Shown in pieces: positions 53,689 through 63,670 of a DNA stretch of 64,000 nucleotides. The position numbers were made by a program, and so were the translations under genes. The notes under the pieces are model-generated. The model searched no databases, was not told where the DNA came from, and was given only the letters and a program-made list of their open reading frames with translations. This DNA comes from Thermoanaerobaculum aquaticum (GTDB lineage Bacteria; Acidobacteriota; Thermoanaerobaculia; Thermoanaerobaculales; Thermoanaerobaculaceae): the NCBI RefSeq assembly GCF_000687145.1, contig NZ_JMFG01000002.1, forward strand, positions 124,001 to 188,000. The letters are read 5' to 3'. Every line of letters begins with the position of its first letter. Position 1 is the first letter of the stretch.

Positions 53689-55404
53689 TCAATGAGGGTC
53701 GCCGGCTTGGCGCATAAGGGCCTGCATCTCGGCCAAAGCTCGAGCCAGCGCTTCCCTGTTTTGTTCTGCCTGGGCCCGCCGGATTTCCTGGCTTAAGGCG
53801 GCGAGCTGTCTTTTCCTCTGTCGTTCCCAAAGTTCCCTCAGAATTCTCTCGAGCCCCTCCTCACTGGTGGGAGGAGCCTCATACTCAAGCGCGGCTACCA
53901 GACGCCGCGCCTCACGTTCATTAATGTGGGTGCTGAGGGCAGAAATTTCAAGGGGTGTCCCGGAAACCTCCAAACTTTGCAAAAACTCCATCACCTGCCG
54001 GCATAGCGGATGCTGCAGCTCCTCCACGGGGATACGGTTCAAAAGCTGGGGGCGTCGCTCCAGTGGGGTGTCCAGCAAAAGCCCCCGCAGGAGCGCCAGC
54101 TCCCCCGGGGGGATGCGGGGCTCCTCTCCGGCCTGGGTGGTTTTGGGGACGGTGAAGGGTGCCACCTGGTCCACCGGAACCCCCGCCCCGCGGGCCAGCT
54201 CCTCCATGAGGACGTAGCGCCGCACCGGGTTGGGGCAGCTCTCGATGATCTCCAAGGCCTTGGGCAGAAGCTTTCGACGGGCGGCCAGGGAGTCACCGGC
54301 CTGCTGCAAGAGGAACTCAGCGGGACCTAAAGCTTGAGCCAAAAGCTGAGAAAAGGCCTTTGGGCCTTGTTGGCGGATGAAGAGGTCGGGGTCACTGGCC
54401 TCGGGCAGCACCACCACCCGCACCTCCAGGTCGGCGGCCAGCAGCACCCCCAAGGCCGCTTGGGTAGCGCGGCGGCCGGCGGCATCCCCGTCGTAGCAAA
54501 GAAACACCCGCTGTACCCGCCGGCTCAAATCCCGCACGTGGTGGTCGGAAAGGGCGGTGCCCAGGGTGGCTACGGTGTGGGGAAAGCCGGCGAGCTGGAG
54601 GGAAAGGCAGTCGAAGTAACCTTCCACCAGGATGACCTCGCCTGCTTGGGCCATGGCCTGGGCGGCTTTGGGTCCCCCAAAGAGCACGGTGGACTTGGAA
54701 AACACCGGGGTTTCTGGGGAGTTGAGGTACTTGGGCTGGGCCTCCCCCAGAGCCCTGCCACCAAAAGCCAAAAGCTCACCCCGGAAGTTGCGGATGGGAA
54801 TCGTGACCCGGTCGCGGAAGCGGTCCCACAGGCGGCCCTGCTCCCCTTGCACCACCAACCCGGCGGCCTTCAGCACCTGCTCGGAAAAGCCCTGGCGCTG
54901 GAGGTGCTCCAAAAGCTCCCGCCAGCCGGGAGGGGCAAAGCCCAAGCCCAGCTCCTGGGCTTGCACCAACGGGATGCCCCGGCTTTCCAAAAAAGCCCGC
55001 GGCCGATCGTGGGAAACCCGGGAGAGGAAAAACGCCTGCGCGGCTTCTAAAGCTCGGTTGATTTGCTGGGCCAGATCGTCCCGCCGTCTCCGCTCGGCGG
55101 TGGCTGCCGGCAGCGGCACCCCAAACCGCTTGGCCAAAAGCTCCACCGCTTCGGGAAACGACAGGTGCTGGGTTTCCATCACGAAGTCAAAGACGCTGCC
55201 GCCCTTGCGACAGCCAAAGCAGTAAAAGGTGCCCTTTTCCGGGGAAACGTAAAAGGAAGGCGTGCGCTCGCCGTGGAACGGACAAAGCCCCACGAAGTCC
55301 TTTCCGGCCTTGCGCAGGCTCACCTGCTCGCCCACCACCGCCACGATGTCGGCAGCTTGCCGTACCTGCTCCAAAACCTCGCGAGAGAGGTCGTAAAGCG
55401 CCAT
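53689..55404 (-). CDS. dnaG: DNA primase DnaG
   Basis: Makes RNA primers for replication. The 571-residue protein has the CHC2 zinc finger [11 protein letters not shown]...[10 protein letters not shown] (about 41-66), the RNA polymerase domain with EARGIPL-like [20 protein letters not shown], the Toprim block [18 protein letters not shown] and [12 protein letters not shown], and a C-terminal helical domain for helicase binding. It starts three bases after the mutS2 stop and is followed by rpoD. Confidence 0.97.
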   Translation of the reverse strand: MALYDLSREVLEQVRQAADIVAVVGEQVSLRKAGKDFVGLCPFHGERTPSFYVSPEKGTFYCFGCRKGGSVFDFVMETQHLSFPEAVELLAKRFGVPLPAATAERRRRDDLAQQINRALEAAQAFFLSRVSHDRPRAFLESRGIPLVQAQELGLGFAPPGWRELLEHLQRQGFSEQVLKAAGLVVQGEQGRLWDRFRDRVTIPIRNFRGELLAFGGRALGEAQPKYLNSPETPVFSKSTVLFGGPKAAQAMAQAGEVILVEGYFDCLSLQLAGFPHTVATLGTALSDHHVRDLSRRVQRVFLCYDGDAAGRRATQAALGVLLAADLEVRVVVLPEASDPDLFIRQQGPKAFSQLLAQALGPAEFLLQQAGDSLAARRKLLPKALEIIESCPNPVRRYVLMEELARGAGVPVDQVAPFTVPKTTQAGEEPRIPPGELALLRGLLLDTPLERRPQLLNRIPVEELQHPLCRQVMEFLQSLEVSGTPLEISALSTHINEREARRLVAALEYEAPPTSEEGLERILRELWERQRKRQLAALSQEIRRAQAEQNREALARALAEMQALMRQAGDPH

Positions 55405-55407
55405 GGC

Positions 55408-57738
55408 CTAGGACCCCAGCTCCACTTCCGTCACCCCGGTTCCCCCCCGGTACTGGGGGGGATGGGCGTAGGAAACCACGGCGGGGTGCCCTTTCAGCAC
55501 CTCCCACACCATCCGCCGCAAGGTGCCGCTGCCGTGGCCGTGGACGATGCGCACCTGCCGCGCTCCCGCCAAAAAAGCGGCATCCAGGAACTTTTCCAAC
55601 CGCGCCCGGGCCTCCTCCCGATCCAAACCCAAAAGCGAAAGCTCCTGACCGCCGGGAGCGGCCTCGACGGTGAGCTGGGTTTGGGCCTTTGAGGGGGAAA
55701 CCGGTCGGCAAGACGAGCTTTCCACCCAAACCCTTTTGCCGGCAATGGCCACCTCCAGCCTCGGCCCCAAAACCCGCAACACCCTCCCTTCCCCCGGAAA
55801 TCCCTGGACCTCCACCGCCGTTCCCGGCTCCCAAGCTTCTTCCTGGGGGCTTTCGGTAGGTTCGGGAAGCGAAAGGGCCAGAGCTTGGGAGCGCAGGGCG
55901 GCGAGCTTGCGGCGGCCGGGGAGCTGGCCTTCCCGTTTTGCCGCTTCCAGCTCCGCCATGACCTTCTGCCATTGCTCCTGGGCGTGCTGTCGCAGCTTGC
56001 TGAGCTCCCCTTGCAGGGACTGACGGAGCCGCTGTCTTTCCTCGGCCAGAGCTTGTGCTTGCGCTTGCAGCTCCTTCTGGGCTTGTTGTAGCTCAAGCTC
56101 CTGCACAGCCAGGCGGCGTTGGGCTTCCTGGAGGTTTTCGATTTCCGCTTGCAGCTTCGCCAGGTAGCGGTCCAGGGAAACGTAAGCCCCGGAAAGCAGC
56201 GCTTCGGCCCGCTGCAGCAAGGTTTCCGGCAGCCCACACGCCCGGGCCAGGGCCAACCCCCGGGAGCGCCCGGGGTTTCCCAAGGTGAGGCGGTAGGTGG
56301 GGCGCCGGCTTTGCTCGTCGAAGCCCATGGCGGCGTTGGCTGCGCCGGGGAGGTTGTCCACGTGCACCGCCAAGCCCAGAAGGTGGGAGGTGGCCAGCGT
56401 CCACCACCGGCGGGAGGCCAGCTCCTCCAGGAGCGCCGCCCCCAGCGCTTGCCCCTCTTCCGGGTCGGTGCCGGAGCCCAGCTCGTCGTAGAGCACCAGC
56501 GGGGAAGGGTCGGTGCGGGCGAGCAGCGAGGCGGTGGCGGTCATGGCTGCCTGGAAGGTGGAGAGCTCGGCCAGCACGTTTTGCTCGTCGCCGATGTGGC
56601 AAAAGACCCCGGAAACCTCGGGAAGCTTTGTGCCCTCTTCCGCCAGCACCGGGATGCCCGCCGCCACCATCAGCACCAGAAGGCCGATGGTCTTCAAAGC
56701 CACGGTTTTGCCCCCGGCGTTGGGGCCGGAAATGAGCACCACCCGCACCTCCGGCGGAAACTCCAGGGTGGTGGGCACCACCGGCTGGCGGTTGCCGGCT
56801 TCCCCCAGCACCTTTTCGCGCAGGGGGGCAAGCTCGTGGTCCAAGAGCGGGTGGCGGGCTTCCACCACCCGGAAAACCTCCCCTTCCCCTGGGGGCAGGA
56901 GGCGAGCTTGGGCATGCTGGCCGAACAGCACCCGGGCTTGAAAGGCGTCCAGGGTGGCCAGCACCTGGCCGGCCGCCAGAAGCTGCTGACGGCGGGAAAG
57001 GAAGGCCGCCCGCAGTTCCCCCAAAATCCGCTCCTCTTCCTCACGAATTTGCGCTTGCGCCTGGGCCAAAGCGTTGTTGAGCTCCACCAGGGAAAAGGGC
57101 TCCACAAATAGGGTGGCGCCGCTCCCTGAGGCGTCCAGAACCAAGCCCTGAACCTTTCCCCTTTCCGTTGCGGGGATGGGGAAGCAGTAGCGGTCCCGCC
57201 GGAGCGTGAAAGGACCTGAAGCAAACGGCATCTGCCGGGCGAGGCTGTCCAGCTCCTGCTGCAGGGTTTGCCGAAGGCGCTCGCGGTTGCGGCGGGCTTG
57301 GGCCAAGGCTGGGGAGGCGGCATCCAGGATGTGCCCTTCCTCATCCAAACGCGCCTGGCACCAGGCCAAAAACCCCGAAAGGTTGGGAAGCTCAGCCACC
57401 AGCTCGCCCAAAAAAGGCCCGGGGGAGCTGGCGAGAACCGCTTGCCGCACCTCTTCCACCGTGCGCACCAGCGCCACCAGCTCTAAAAGCTCCTGAGGGC
57501 TCCAGCCCCCTTCCGGGGCTTGCAAGAGCGAAAGCCCCTCAAGGGAGGAAAGCGGCAGCGTCCCAGAGCGTGCCAGAAGCTGAGCCATGTCCCGGGCCAG
57601 GCCGTAGGCACGAAAAGCCCCCGGCCCAAAGGCGGGGGCTGTGTTGAGTACAAGATCACGGCCGGCGCCGGTGCGGGCGAAGGATGCCACCAGCTGCAGC
57701 ACCTGCTGCCACTCCAGCGCTGCCAGAGCTTGGTGCAT
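55408..57738 (-). CDS. mutS2: Endonuclease MutS2
   Basis: A 776-residue MutS paralogue without the mismatch-recognition domain. The ATPase has GPNAGGKTVALKTIGLLVLM (Walker A), DELGSGTDPEEGQALGAAL (Walker B) and a following coiled coil; the C-terminal Smr nuclease domain carries VRIVHGHGSGTLRRMVWEVL. MutS2 suppresses recombination or acts on stalled ribosomes in other bacteria. It sits between rpsU and dnaG, six bases after rpsU. Confidence 0.96.
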   Translation of the reverse strand: MHQALAALEWQQVLQLVASFARTGAGRDLVLNTAPAFGPGAFRAYGLARDMAQLLARSGTLPLSSLEGLSLLQAPEGGWSPQELLELVALVRTVEEVRQAVLASSPGPFLGELVAELPNLSGFLAWCQARLDEEGHILDAASPALAQARRNRERLRQTLQQELDSLARQMPFASGPFTLRRDRYCFPIPATERGKVQGLVLDASGSGATLFVEPFSLVELNNALAQAQAQIREEEERILGELRAAFLSRRQQLLAAGQVLATLDAFQARVLFGQHAQARLLPPGEGEVFRVVEARHPLLDHELAPLREKVLGEAGNRQPVVPTTLEFPPEVRVVLISGPNAGGKTVALKTIGLLVLMVAAGIPVLAEEGTKLPEVSGVFCHIGDEQNVLAELSTFQAAMTATASLLARTDPSPLVLYDELGSGTDPEEGQALGAALLEELASRRWWTLATSHLLGLAVHVDNLPGAANAAMGFDEQSRRPTYRLTLGNPGRSRGLALARACGLPETLLQRAEALLSGAYVSLDRYLAKLQAEIENLQEAQRRLAVQELELQQAQKELQAQAQALAEERQRLRQSLQGELSKLRQHAQEQWQKVMAELEAAKREGQLPGRRKLAALRSQALALSLPEPTESPQEEAWEPGTAVEVQGFPGEGRVLRVLGPRLEVAIAGKRVWVESSSCRPVSPSKAQTQLTVEAAPGGQELSLLGLDREEARARLEKFLDAAFLAGARQVRIVHGHGSGTLRRMVWEVLKGHPAVVSYAHPPQYRGGTGVTEVELGS

Positions 57739-57743
57739 AGGGC

Positions 57744-57956
57744 TTACAGGAGGCCGGCTTTCCTCTGTTGGGCAAGCTTGCGCAAAAGCTTCTTGCGCGC
57801 CTGGATGAGCTTGCGCTTACGCCGCTCCGAGGGTTTTTCGTAGTGTTGGCGCTTTTTGATTTCCGAGAGGATGCCGGCTTTTTCACACTTGCGCTTGAAA
57901 CGGCGCAGAGCCTGCTCAAACGACTCGTTCTCGCGCACGTGAACGACCGTAGGCAT
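57744..57956 (-). CDS. rpsU: 30S ribosomal protein S21
   Basis: A 70-residue basic protein with the S21 pattern [33 protein letters not shown] and [15 protein letters not shown] 57956 gives the family start MPTV; the longer frame runs into the promoter. It heads the rpsU-mutS2-dnaG-rpoD operon. A GCTGC-TCCG-GCAGC hairpin (57988-58001) lies in the leader and could affect expression. Confidence 0.96.
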   Translation of the reverse strand: MPTVVHVRENESFEQALRRFKRKCEKAGILSEIKKRQHYEKPSERRKRKLIQARKKLLRKLAQQRKAGLL

Positions 57957-58014
57957 AAAAACCGTCACCCCCTCTCCGCGCCTGAGTGCTGCCGGAGCAG
58001 CCGCGCGAACGTTA

Positions 58015-58043
58015 AGTCTACCGGATCTGCCGACCGCCGTCAA
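58015..58043 (-). promoter_or_regulatory. Promoter of rpsU-mutS2-dnaG-rpoD
   Basis: Read on -, TTGACG (58043-58038), a 17-base spacer, TAGACT (58020-58015). The start near 58008 gives a leader of about 50 bases containing a small hairpin. Confidence 0.65.
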
Positions 58044-58051
58044 CGAGAGGG

Positions 58052-58810
58052 TTACTTGCCGGCTTTCCAGTCCTTGCTGTAGAGCTTGCCCTTGTCGTCG
58101 AAGAAGAACGAAGCGATGTCCCCGCTTTCGCTGCGGAACAACCAGATCGTCACCTTCTTGCCCTTAACCTCCTGCTCGCGGATGTTGAGGGCCAAAGGCG
58201 TGCCGGTGATGGCTTTGACCTGTTCGGCAGTCATGCCCTTTTGCACTTGGTCAAAGCGCTCCTTGGTGATGAAGCGGAACTTGCGGGCTTCTTCCAAGAG
58301 GCTCTTCAGCTCGGCAGGAACCGGCGCGGAAACCCCTTCGAAGTAGCTCTGCGCGGTTTCCAAAAGCTCCACCGCCTTGCGGTAGTCGCCCGCTTCGTTC
58401 ATGAAGTCCTTGGCGTTGAGGATGGTGTCTTCGGCGTAAATCTTGAGCCCTTCCAGGGTCTCTGGAGCCTGGGGAGCGTCGTTGAGAGCAGTGTTGAGGA
58501 AGCTGGCCAGCTCGTTTTGGTCGTCGGTGAAAACCTTATCCAGCTCCTTGGAGGCTTGCTTGATTTCCTCCTCCAGGGCCTGTTTCCGCTGGCTTTCCAC
58601 GGCGTCCAGTTTGGGCTTGGCCTTGAGGCTCGCCAGCTCGTTGCGGAGCTCCCTGAGCTTTTGCGCCTTTTCCAGGTGTTGCGCATGCAGCGCCTTAACC
58701 TTGGCAAGTTGCTCCCCGAGGTTAACCTTGGCGGTTTGCTCTTCCTTCTTGCCCCCGCATGCCCCCAAAGCTATGACGGTTAAAGCCACCAGAACGGTTG
58801 GGACCCGCAT
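58052..58810 (-). CDS. Lipoprotein with coiled coil and C-terminal SmpA-like segment
   Basis: A 252-residue lipoprotein: signal [20 protein letters not shown] with lipobox cysteine at about residue 18. The middle (30-110) is a charged coiled coil. The C-terminal part ([23 protein letters not shown], then [27 protein letters not shown]) resembles the BamE/SmpA fold, where GMTxxqV starts the domain. Its function is unknown. A strong RBS (GGAGGAG) and its own promoter lie upstream. Confidence 0.75.
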   Translation of the reverse strand: MRVPTVLVALTVIALGACGGKKEEQTAKVNLGEQLAKVKALHAQHLEKAQKLRELRNELASLKAKPKLDAVESQRKQALEEEIKQASKELDKVFTDDQNELASFLNTALNDAPQAPETLEGLKIYAEDTILNAKDFMNEAGDYRKAVELLETAQSYFEGVSAPVPAELKSLLEEARKFRFITKERFDQVQKGMTAEQVKAITGTPLALNIREQEVKGKKVTIWLFRSESGDIASFFFDDKGKLYSKDWKAGK

Positions 58811-58836
58811 GGGATCTCCTCCTTCCTCTCGTGAAA

Positions 58837-58865
58837 AAAGTAGCAAACTACGCCACCCAACGCAA
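58837..58865 (-). promoter_or_regulatory. Promoter of the lipoprotein gene
   Basis: Read on -, TTGCGT (58865-58860), 17 bases, TACTTT (58842-58837) with TGC just before it. Only eight bases separate its -35 from the -35 of the divergent promoter, so the two probably compete or are co-regulated. Confidence 0.5.
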
Positions 58866-58873
58866 GCGCTTTC

Positions 58874-58902
58874 TTGACACTTACGCCCCTGCAGCCAATA
58901 AT
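58874..58902 (+). promoter_or_regulatory. Promoter of the GAF-like/transglycosylase/yjbQ operon
   Basis: Consensus TTGACA (58874-58879), a 17-base spacer, AATAAT (58897-58902). The leader is about 22 bases and contains GGAGG before the ATG at 58931. Confidence 0.7.
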
Positions 58903-58930
58903 GCGAGAGGCACATGGCCAGGAGGTTCCC

Positions 58931-60097
58931 ATGACCGATAAAGAGGCACTTTTAGCTCACCTACAGCAGGTGCGCGAAGCGGCGCTGGAGCTTTTGCGGG
59001 CCAAGTTGGACACGGTGGCCCGGGAAGTGCAAGAGGCGGCCAGCCGAATTGTGGCCGATGTGGATTTGGTGTTGCCCAGCGATCCCGAGGTCCTGTTTCC
59101 GCTTTCCTCGGTGCAGGATTTTGTACGGGAGCCCGAGCCCCAAGCCACCCTCGAGCTTTCGGCGGTGCGGGAGCTGGACGCGGGGCGGGCCCAATCGGAG
59201 GTGCTGCAGGGCCTCTTGCGGGCCCTGGAGCCTTACGCCGGTGGTCGGGCCATCCTGGTGTTCCGCGATGGCAAGGTCATGGGCTGGAGCGGGGCCGGCT
59301 TTGATCCGGAGGCCGTTCGCCGCTGGCAGGGAGCTGTAGAAACGTCCCCGGCCTTTGCCAAGGCGGCGGCGGGCCAGCCGGTTCTGGTGCGGGCCGAGGA
59401 TGATCCCCTCTTGCGGGAGTTCTTGCGCAACCCCGGCGCTTCCGTGCTGCTCCTGCCCATGTCGCTGCGGGGCAAGGTGGTAGGGGCCCTGCTGGCGGAA
59501 GAGGGGGAGCGGGGCCTGGCCGTGGAGTGGGTGCAGCTGTACACCTACCTGGTGGGCTTGCAGCTGGAGACCCTCGCCGTACGGCCCACGGCGCCTACCC
59601 CGGCGTTGGCGCCGGTGGAGGACCTGCGGCCCACTCAGGTACCGGCGGCGGAGCCAAGCTTTGGCTTTGAAGAACCGACTTCGGCCCCGGAGTGGGCAGA
59701 GGAAGCCCCCGAACCCCAGCCGGAAGCACCTCCACCCCCGGTGCCCACACCCGAGCCGGCTCCATCGGTGGCGACGGAGACGGACCTTTCGGCCACCCAG
59801 CGGCTGGAGGTGGCGCCGGTGACCCCTCCCCGCTCGCCGGAAGAGGAACGCAAGCACGAGGAGGCCCGTCGCTTTGCCCGGCTTTTGGTTTCCGAAATCC
59901 GGCTTTACAACGAGCAGGCGGTGCAGGAGGGAAAGGCCAACCGCGACATTTACGCCCGCTTGAAGGAGGACATTGACCGCTCCCGGGAAATGTACGAGCA
60001 GCGAATCCCGCCGGAGGTGCGGGCGGTTTCCGACTACTTTTACGAGGAGCTGGTGCGCACCTTAGCTGATGGCGATCCGGACGCGCTGGGCCTGTAG
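58931..60097 (+). CDS. GAF-like sensor protein with Pro-rich linker and conserved C-terminal helix domain
   Basis: A 388-residue soluble protein. The N-terminal 40 residues are helical, residues about 85-230 look like a GAF domain (GGRAILVFRDGKVMGWSGAGF, VLLLPMSLRGKVVGALLAEEG), residues 240-305 form a Pro/Ala/Glu-rich linker, and the last 80 residues are highly charged helices (EARRFARLLVSEIRLYNEQAV, RSREMYEQRIPPEV). I do not recognise an enzymatic domain. It may be a regulatory adaptor. It overlaps the transglycosylase gene by 29 bases. Confidence 0.75.
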   Translation: MTDKEALLAHLQQVREAALELLRAKLDTVAREVQEAASRIVADVDLVLPSDPEVLFPLSSVQDFVREPEPQATLELSAVRELDAGRAQSEVLQGLLRALEPYAGGRAILVFRDGKVMGWSGAGFDPEAVRRWQGAVETSPAFAKAAAGQPVLVRAEDDPLLREFLRNPGASVLLLPMSLRGKVVGALLAEEGERGLAVEWVQLYTYLVGLQLETLAVRPTAPTPALAPVEDLRPTQVPAAEPSFGFEEPTSAPEWAEEAPEPQPEAPPPPVPTPEPAPSVATETDLSATQRLEVAPVTPPRSPEEERKHEEARRFARLLVSEIRLYNEQAVQEGKANRDIYARLKEDIDRSREMYEQRIPPEVRAVSDYFYEELVRTLADGDPDALGL

Positions 60098-62054
60098 GCT
60101 CGGGCTCTGGGCCCTGCTTGGCCTCTTCGCCTGCGCCAAAAAGCCCCCGGTTCCGACCCTCACCGCCGCCCTCACGACGCCAGGAGGAGCGGCAGAAAAG
60201 GCTAAGGCGTGCCTGAAGGTGGCGGTTTCGGGGCCGCCGGAGGAACGGCGGGAGGCGGCGCTGCTGTGGGGCCTGTACGCCTGCGATGCGGGCTCACCTG
60301 CCTCGGCGCTGCGGGCCTTTTCGCTGGCCCAGCCCACCGGTGGGCCTGGGGCAGTGGCCGCCCGGCGGCTGGAGGAAGCCGCCAGGCGTGCTCCCTCGGC
60401 GGCGCTGGTGGCGCAGCTGCAAAACGCCTCCTGGCTTCCCATCGAAGGCCGGGAGCGGGTGCTGCTGGCTGCCGGAGAGGCCCTGGGGCGGCGGGGGCAA
60501 ATCGGAGAAGCCAGGCGCCTATTGCCGCCGCCCGAAGCGTTTTCCCCGGCCAACCGCTCCCGGGCCCGGGCCCTTTACGCCCAGCTTTGGCCTGAAGAAA
60601 GCGACCGTCAGCAAAAGGAGCTGCTCCTGGAAGCCCCCCGGGACTTCCCGCAGGCTTTCCCCCAGGCGGATTGGGAAAAGCTGGCAAAAGGGTTTGCTGC
60701 CAGCCAGTGGGCGAGGGTGGCCGAGGGGTTTTTGGCGGCCGGGGATGCCCCTTCCGCGTTAAAGGCAGCTTCCCGGGTGGGGGCTGCGGCGGTGGCGGCC
60801 AAGGCGGCGCTGGTCCTGCGGCGCTCCGGGGAAGCCCAGCGGTGGGCGGAGAGACTGCCGGCCAGTTCGGCCGAGCGCTACCTGCTTTTGGCGCAGGCCT
60901 TGCGGCAGCAGGCCTGGCGGGCGGAGGGGCAGGAGCGGTTAGCGTGGTTTTCCCGGGTGGCGGGCGCGGCCCGGGAGGCGGAAAAGCGCGCCACCGGCGG
61001 GGAGCGGGCCGAGGCCCAGCTGCTGCTGGCCGAGGCGCTTTTGGAGCAAGGGCGGTGGGGGGAGGTGCCCGGGTTGCTGAAGGCCAGTGCGGCCTTCAAG
61101 CCCGCCCGTTGGGAGTGGGTGGCCCGGCGGGCACTTATGGCCTTTGCCCAGCGGGGAACCGTGCTTCCGCTGCCCCCGGAGGCGGTGGGCCCGCGGCTTT
61201 CGCGGCTTTCGGCGTTCTGGAGCGGGTGGCTGGAGCTCCGGCGGAAAAACCCGGAACCCCTGCGCCAGCTGGCAGCTTCCGGCCACCCTGACCTTCCCGC
61301 CCAGTGGGCAGCTCGGCTTTCCCGCGCCACCGTGAGCTGGAAGGCGGCGCAAGATCCCCCGTCCGCGCTCCAACCCCCACCCTGGGCCACCTGGTGGCTG
61401 CGGGCCGGGCGGGTGGCCGATGTGGTTTTGGGTTGGCGGGCCGAGCTGGAAGAAGCCCGGGTGACCGGCCCGGCTTGGCTGGGGCTGGTGCGGTTGGGGG
61501 AATTCCCGCCGCAGGACGCCATCCCCCTTTTGGTGCGGGCGGAGCCCCGGCTTTTTACCGGGCCGTGGTCGGGGCTTTCCCGGGAGCTTTTGGTCCAGTA
61601 CCTGCCGCTGCCGTTCCGTCCCGAGCTGGAGGCCGCCGCGCAAGCCCACGGCGTGCCGCCGTGGATACTGGCGGGCCTCGTACGGCAGGAATCGGCGTTT
61701 AACCCCCGGGCTCGCTCGGCGAAAGGCGCGGTGGGGTTGGCGCAGCTTTTGCCGGAAACCGCCGGGCTTCCGGCAAGAGCTCTGGAGGATCCGCAAACCA
61801 ACCTGAACGCCGGCGCTGCGTTTTTAGCTAAGCTTCGGCAGCGCTTTGGCTCCTGGGAGGCGGCGCTGGCGGCCTACAACGCCGGAGAAAGCCGGGTTTG
61901 GCCGGCCTGGGAGCGGGCGGGACGCCAGGGCGGGCCCTTTTTTGTGGAAAGCTTGGAGCTTCCCGAAACCTGGGACTACGTGCACCGGGTGATGCTTTTG
62001 GCCCAGGGCTATCGCGCCCTGTACTGGCCCGAAGCTGCCGCGGAAGGGCCTTGA
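60069..62054 (+). CDS. slt: Soluble lytic murein transglycosylase-like lipoprotein
   Basis: Cleaves peptidoglycan glycan strands in the periplasm. The 661-residue protein begins with a lipoprotein signal (WALLGLFAC), continues with a long alpha-helical superhelix rich in Ala, Leu and Arg (about 40-490), and ends with the SLT catalytic domain: LAGLVRQESAFNPRARS with the catalytic Glu, GAVGLAQLLPETAG, NLNAGAAFLAKLRQRFG, AALAAYNAGESRV. The overall plan matches Slt70. It overlaps the GAF-like gene and is followed by yjbQ. Confidence 0.92.
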   Translation: MAIRTRWACRLGLWALLGLFACAKKPPVPTLTAALTTPGGAAEKAKACLKVAVSGPPEERREAALLWGLYACDAGSPASALRAFSLAQPTGGPGAVAARRLEEAARRAPSAALVAQLQNASWLPIEGRERVLLAAGEALGRRGQIGEARRLLPPPEAFSPANRSRARALYAQLWPEESDRQQKELLLEAPRDFPQAFPQADWEKLAKGFAASQWARVAEGFLAAGDAPSALKAASRVGAAAVAAKAALVLRRSGEAQRWAERLPASSAERYLLLAQALRQQAWRAEGQERLAWFSRVAGAAREAEKRATGGERAEAQLLLAEALLEQGRWGEVPGLLKASAAFKPARWEWVARRALMAFAQRGTVLPLPPEAVGPRLSRLSAFWSGWLELRRKNPEPLRQLAASGHPDLPAQWAARLSRATVSWKAAQDPPSALQPPPWATWWLRAGRVADVVLGWRAELEEARVTGPAWLGLVRLGEFPPQDAIPLLVRAEPRLFTGPWSGLSRELLVQYLPLPFRPELEAAAQAHGVPPWILAGLVRQESAFNPRARSAKGAVGLAQLLPETAGLPARALEDPQTNLNAGAAFLAKLRQRFGSWEAALAAYNAGESRVWPAWERAGRQGGPFFVESLELPETWDYVHRVMLLAQGYRALYWPEAAAEGP

Positions 62055-62062
62055 GGTGGCTT

Positions 62063-62455
62063 ATGGACAAGATCCACCTGCAAACCAGAAGGCGACGGGA
62101 GCTTTTGGACATCACCGCCTTTGTGGCCCAAGCGGTGGCCGCCTCATCCGTGGAAGAAGGGGTTTGCCACATTTTTGTGCCCCACACCACCGCCGCTGTG
62201 CTCATCAACGAAGGGGCTGACCCGGCGGTGGGGGAGGACATTTTAAGCTCGCTGGCCGCCATGCTGCCCAAGATTCCGTTTAAGCATGTGGAGGGCAACG
62301 CCGACGCCCACGTGCTGGCAAGCCTGGTGGGGTCTTCGGTGACGGTGCCCATCAGCGAAGGCGAGCTCAAGCTGGGCACCTGGCAGGCCATCTTTTTCCT
62401 GGAGCTGGACGGCCCCCGCCGGCGGGAGGTGTGGGTGACCTCGTTGCGGCTTTAA
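62063..62455 (+). CDS. yjbQ: YjbQ/UPF0047 family protein (secondary thiamine-phosphate synthase type)
   Basis: A 130-residue protein of the YjbQ family. The conserved block CHIFVPHTTAAVLINEGADPAVGEDIL and HVEGNADAHVLASLVGSSVTVPI are clear, ending with GTWQAIFFLELDGPRRREVWV. Members have weak thiamine-phosphate synthase activity in E. coli, but the natural role is not settled. ATG 62063 is eight bases after the slt stop with a GAGGTGG. Confidence 0.93.
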   Translation: MDKIHLQTRRRRELLDITAFVAQAVAASSVEEGVCHIFVPHTTAAVLINEGADPAVGEDILSSLAAMLPKIPFKHVEGNADAHVLASLVGSSVTVPISEGELKLGTWQAIFFLELDGPRRREVWVTSLRL

Positions 62456-62508
62456 GGTTCCGCCTGCAGGTCACCGACTTTTTCCCAGGGCAAGAAATTG
62501 TGGCCGTC

Positions 62509-63627
62509 TTACAGACCGAGCTGAGTCACGGCCTCGGTGTAAAGGCTTTCCAAGCGCTGGCCGCGGACGGTGGTGGAAAAGCCCGCCACCACACGGCTTC
62601 TGGCAGCCTGGCCAAGACGCAACGCCAGCTCCCTATCGGCAAGCAGGCGCACAATGGCGGCGGCCAGGGAGGCCACGTCCCGCGGCGGGATGAGGAGGCC
62701 GCACTCCCCGTCTTTCACCAGCTCGCCGTTGCCGCCCACGGCGGTGGCCACTACGGCTTTTTCCAACGCCATGGCCTCACGGATGGTGCCGGTGATGCCG
62801 GTGCCGGCCCAGGAGGGGTCCACAACCACCTGGCAAGCCGCCAGCACCTCGGGCATGTCGGTGCGAGCCAGGGTGGCATGCACCCCGCGGGTCAAGCCCA
62901 GGCTTCGGGCGTACTGCAGCACGGCCTCTTTCTGGGTTTCCGAAGAGCAGCCCACCAGCACCAGCTCGGCAGTGGGCACTTTACGGCGCACCTCCACGAA
63001 CGCCGCCAGAAGCTCCCGCCACCCCTTCCAGTCGCGAATGCCCACGTGGCCCACCAACGGCACTTCGGGGCTTAGCCCCAGCTCCTGGCGAAAACGGAAC
63101 GGGTCTACCCGCTGGGGGTCAAACCGGTCGGTGTCCACACCGGCGTAAACCGTGACCACCTTGTGGGCGGGAAGGCCGGTGGAGCTTAGGACTACCTGAC
63201 GGATGGCGTCGCACACCGCCACCACCTTGGTCACCCTTGGGGAGCGGTACTTCCAACGGGAAAAAAAGCCCACCGGGAAAGACACCCCACGGTTCACGAA
63301 CAGCGCGTAGCGCGCCCCCATGAAGGTGGCGGCCAAAGCCACCGCATGGGCAATGCCCTTGTGCACGTGCACCACCTGCAGGTGCATTTCCTGGGCCAGG
63401 TGGGCAAAGGCCCGGGCGGAAAGCCAGTCCAGCTCGTGGCGCAGCGGCAGAGGGTGGTAGTGCACGGCGGTGTTGGTGAGCTCGGCGGCCAGGCGGGGAT
63501 CGGGACGGGTGACCACCACCACCTGGTGGCCCCGGCGGGAAAGCTCCCGGGCCGCCTCCAGCATTTGCCGCACCGAGCCGGTGGCCAGGGAGGTTTTCTC
63601 CAAAACCTGAGCAATGCGCAAGCTCAT
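62509..63627 (-). CDS. GT4 family glycosyltransferase
   Basis: A 372-residue GT-B enzyme. N-terminus RIAQVLEKTSLATGSVRQMLEAAREL, nucleotide-sugar domain with VPLVGHVGIRDWKGWRELLAAF, and the EX7E-like motif GTGITGTIREAMALEKAVVATAVGGNGEL. It should transfer a sugar from a nucleotide sugar to a lipid or cell-surface acceptor; the substrates are unknown. ATG 63627 is used; the ATG at 63663 lies in a low-complexity stretch without RBS. There is no clear operon partner. Confidence 0.88.
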   Translation of the reverse strand: MSLRIAQVLEKTSLATGSVRQMLEAARELSRRGHQVVVVTRPDPRLAAELTNTAVHYHPLPLRHELDWLSARAFAHLAQEMHLQVVHVHKGIAHAVALAATFMGARYALFVNRGVSFPVGFFSRWKYRSPRVTKVVAVCDAIRQVVLSSTGLPAHKVVTVYAGVDTDRFDPQRVDPFRFRQELGLSPEVPLVGHVGIRDWKGWRELLAAFVEVRRKVPTAELVLVGCSSETQKEAVLQYARSLGLTRGVHATLARTDMPEVLAACQVVVDPSWAGTGITGTIREAMALEKAVVATAVGGNGELVKDGECGLLIPPRDVASLAAAIVRLLADRELALRLGQAARSRVVAGFSTTVRGQRLESLYTEAVTQLGL

Positions 63628-63670
63628 AGGGAAAAGCGGGGGCGGCGCCCGCCGCCCCCGCATGGAACGC

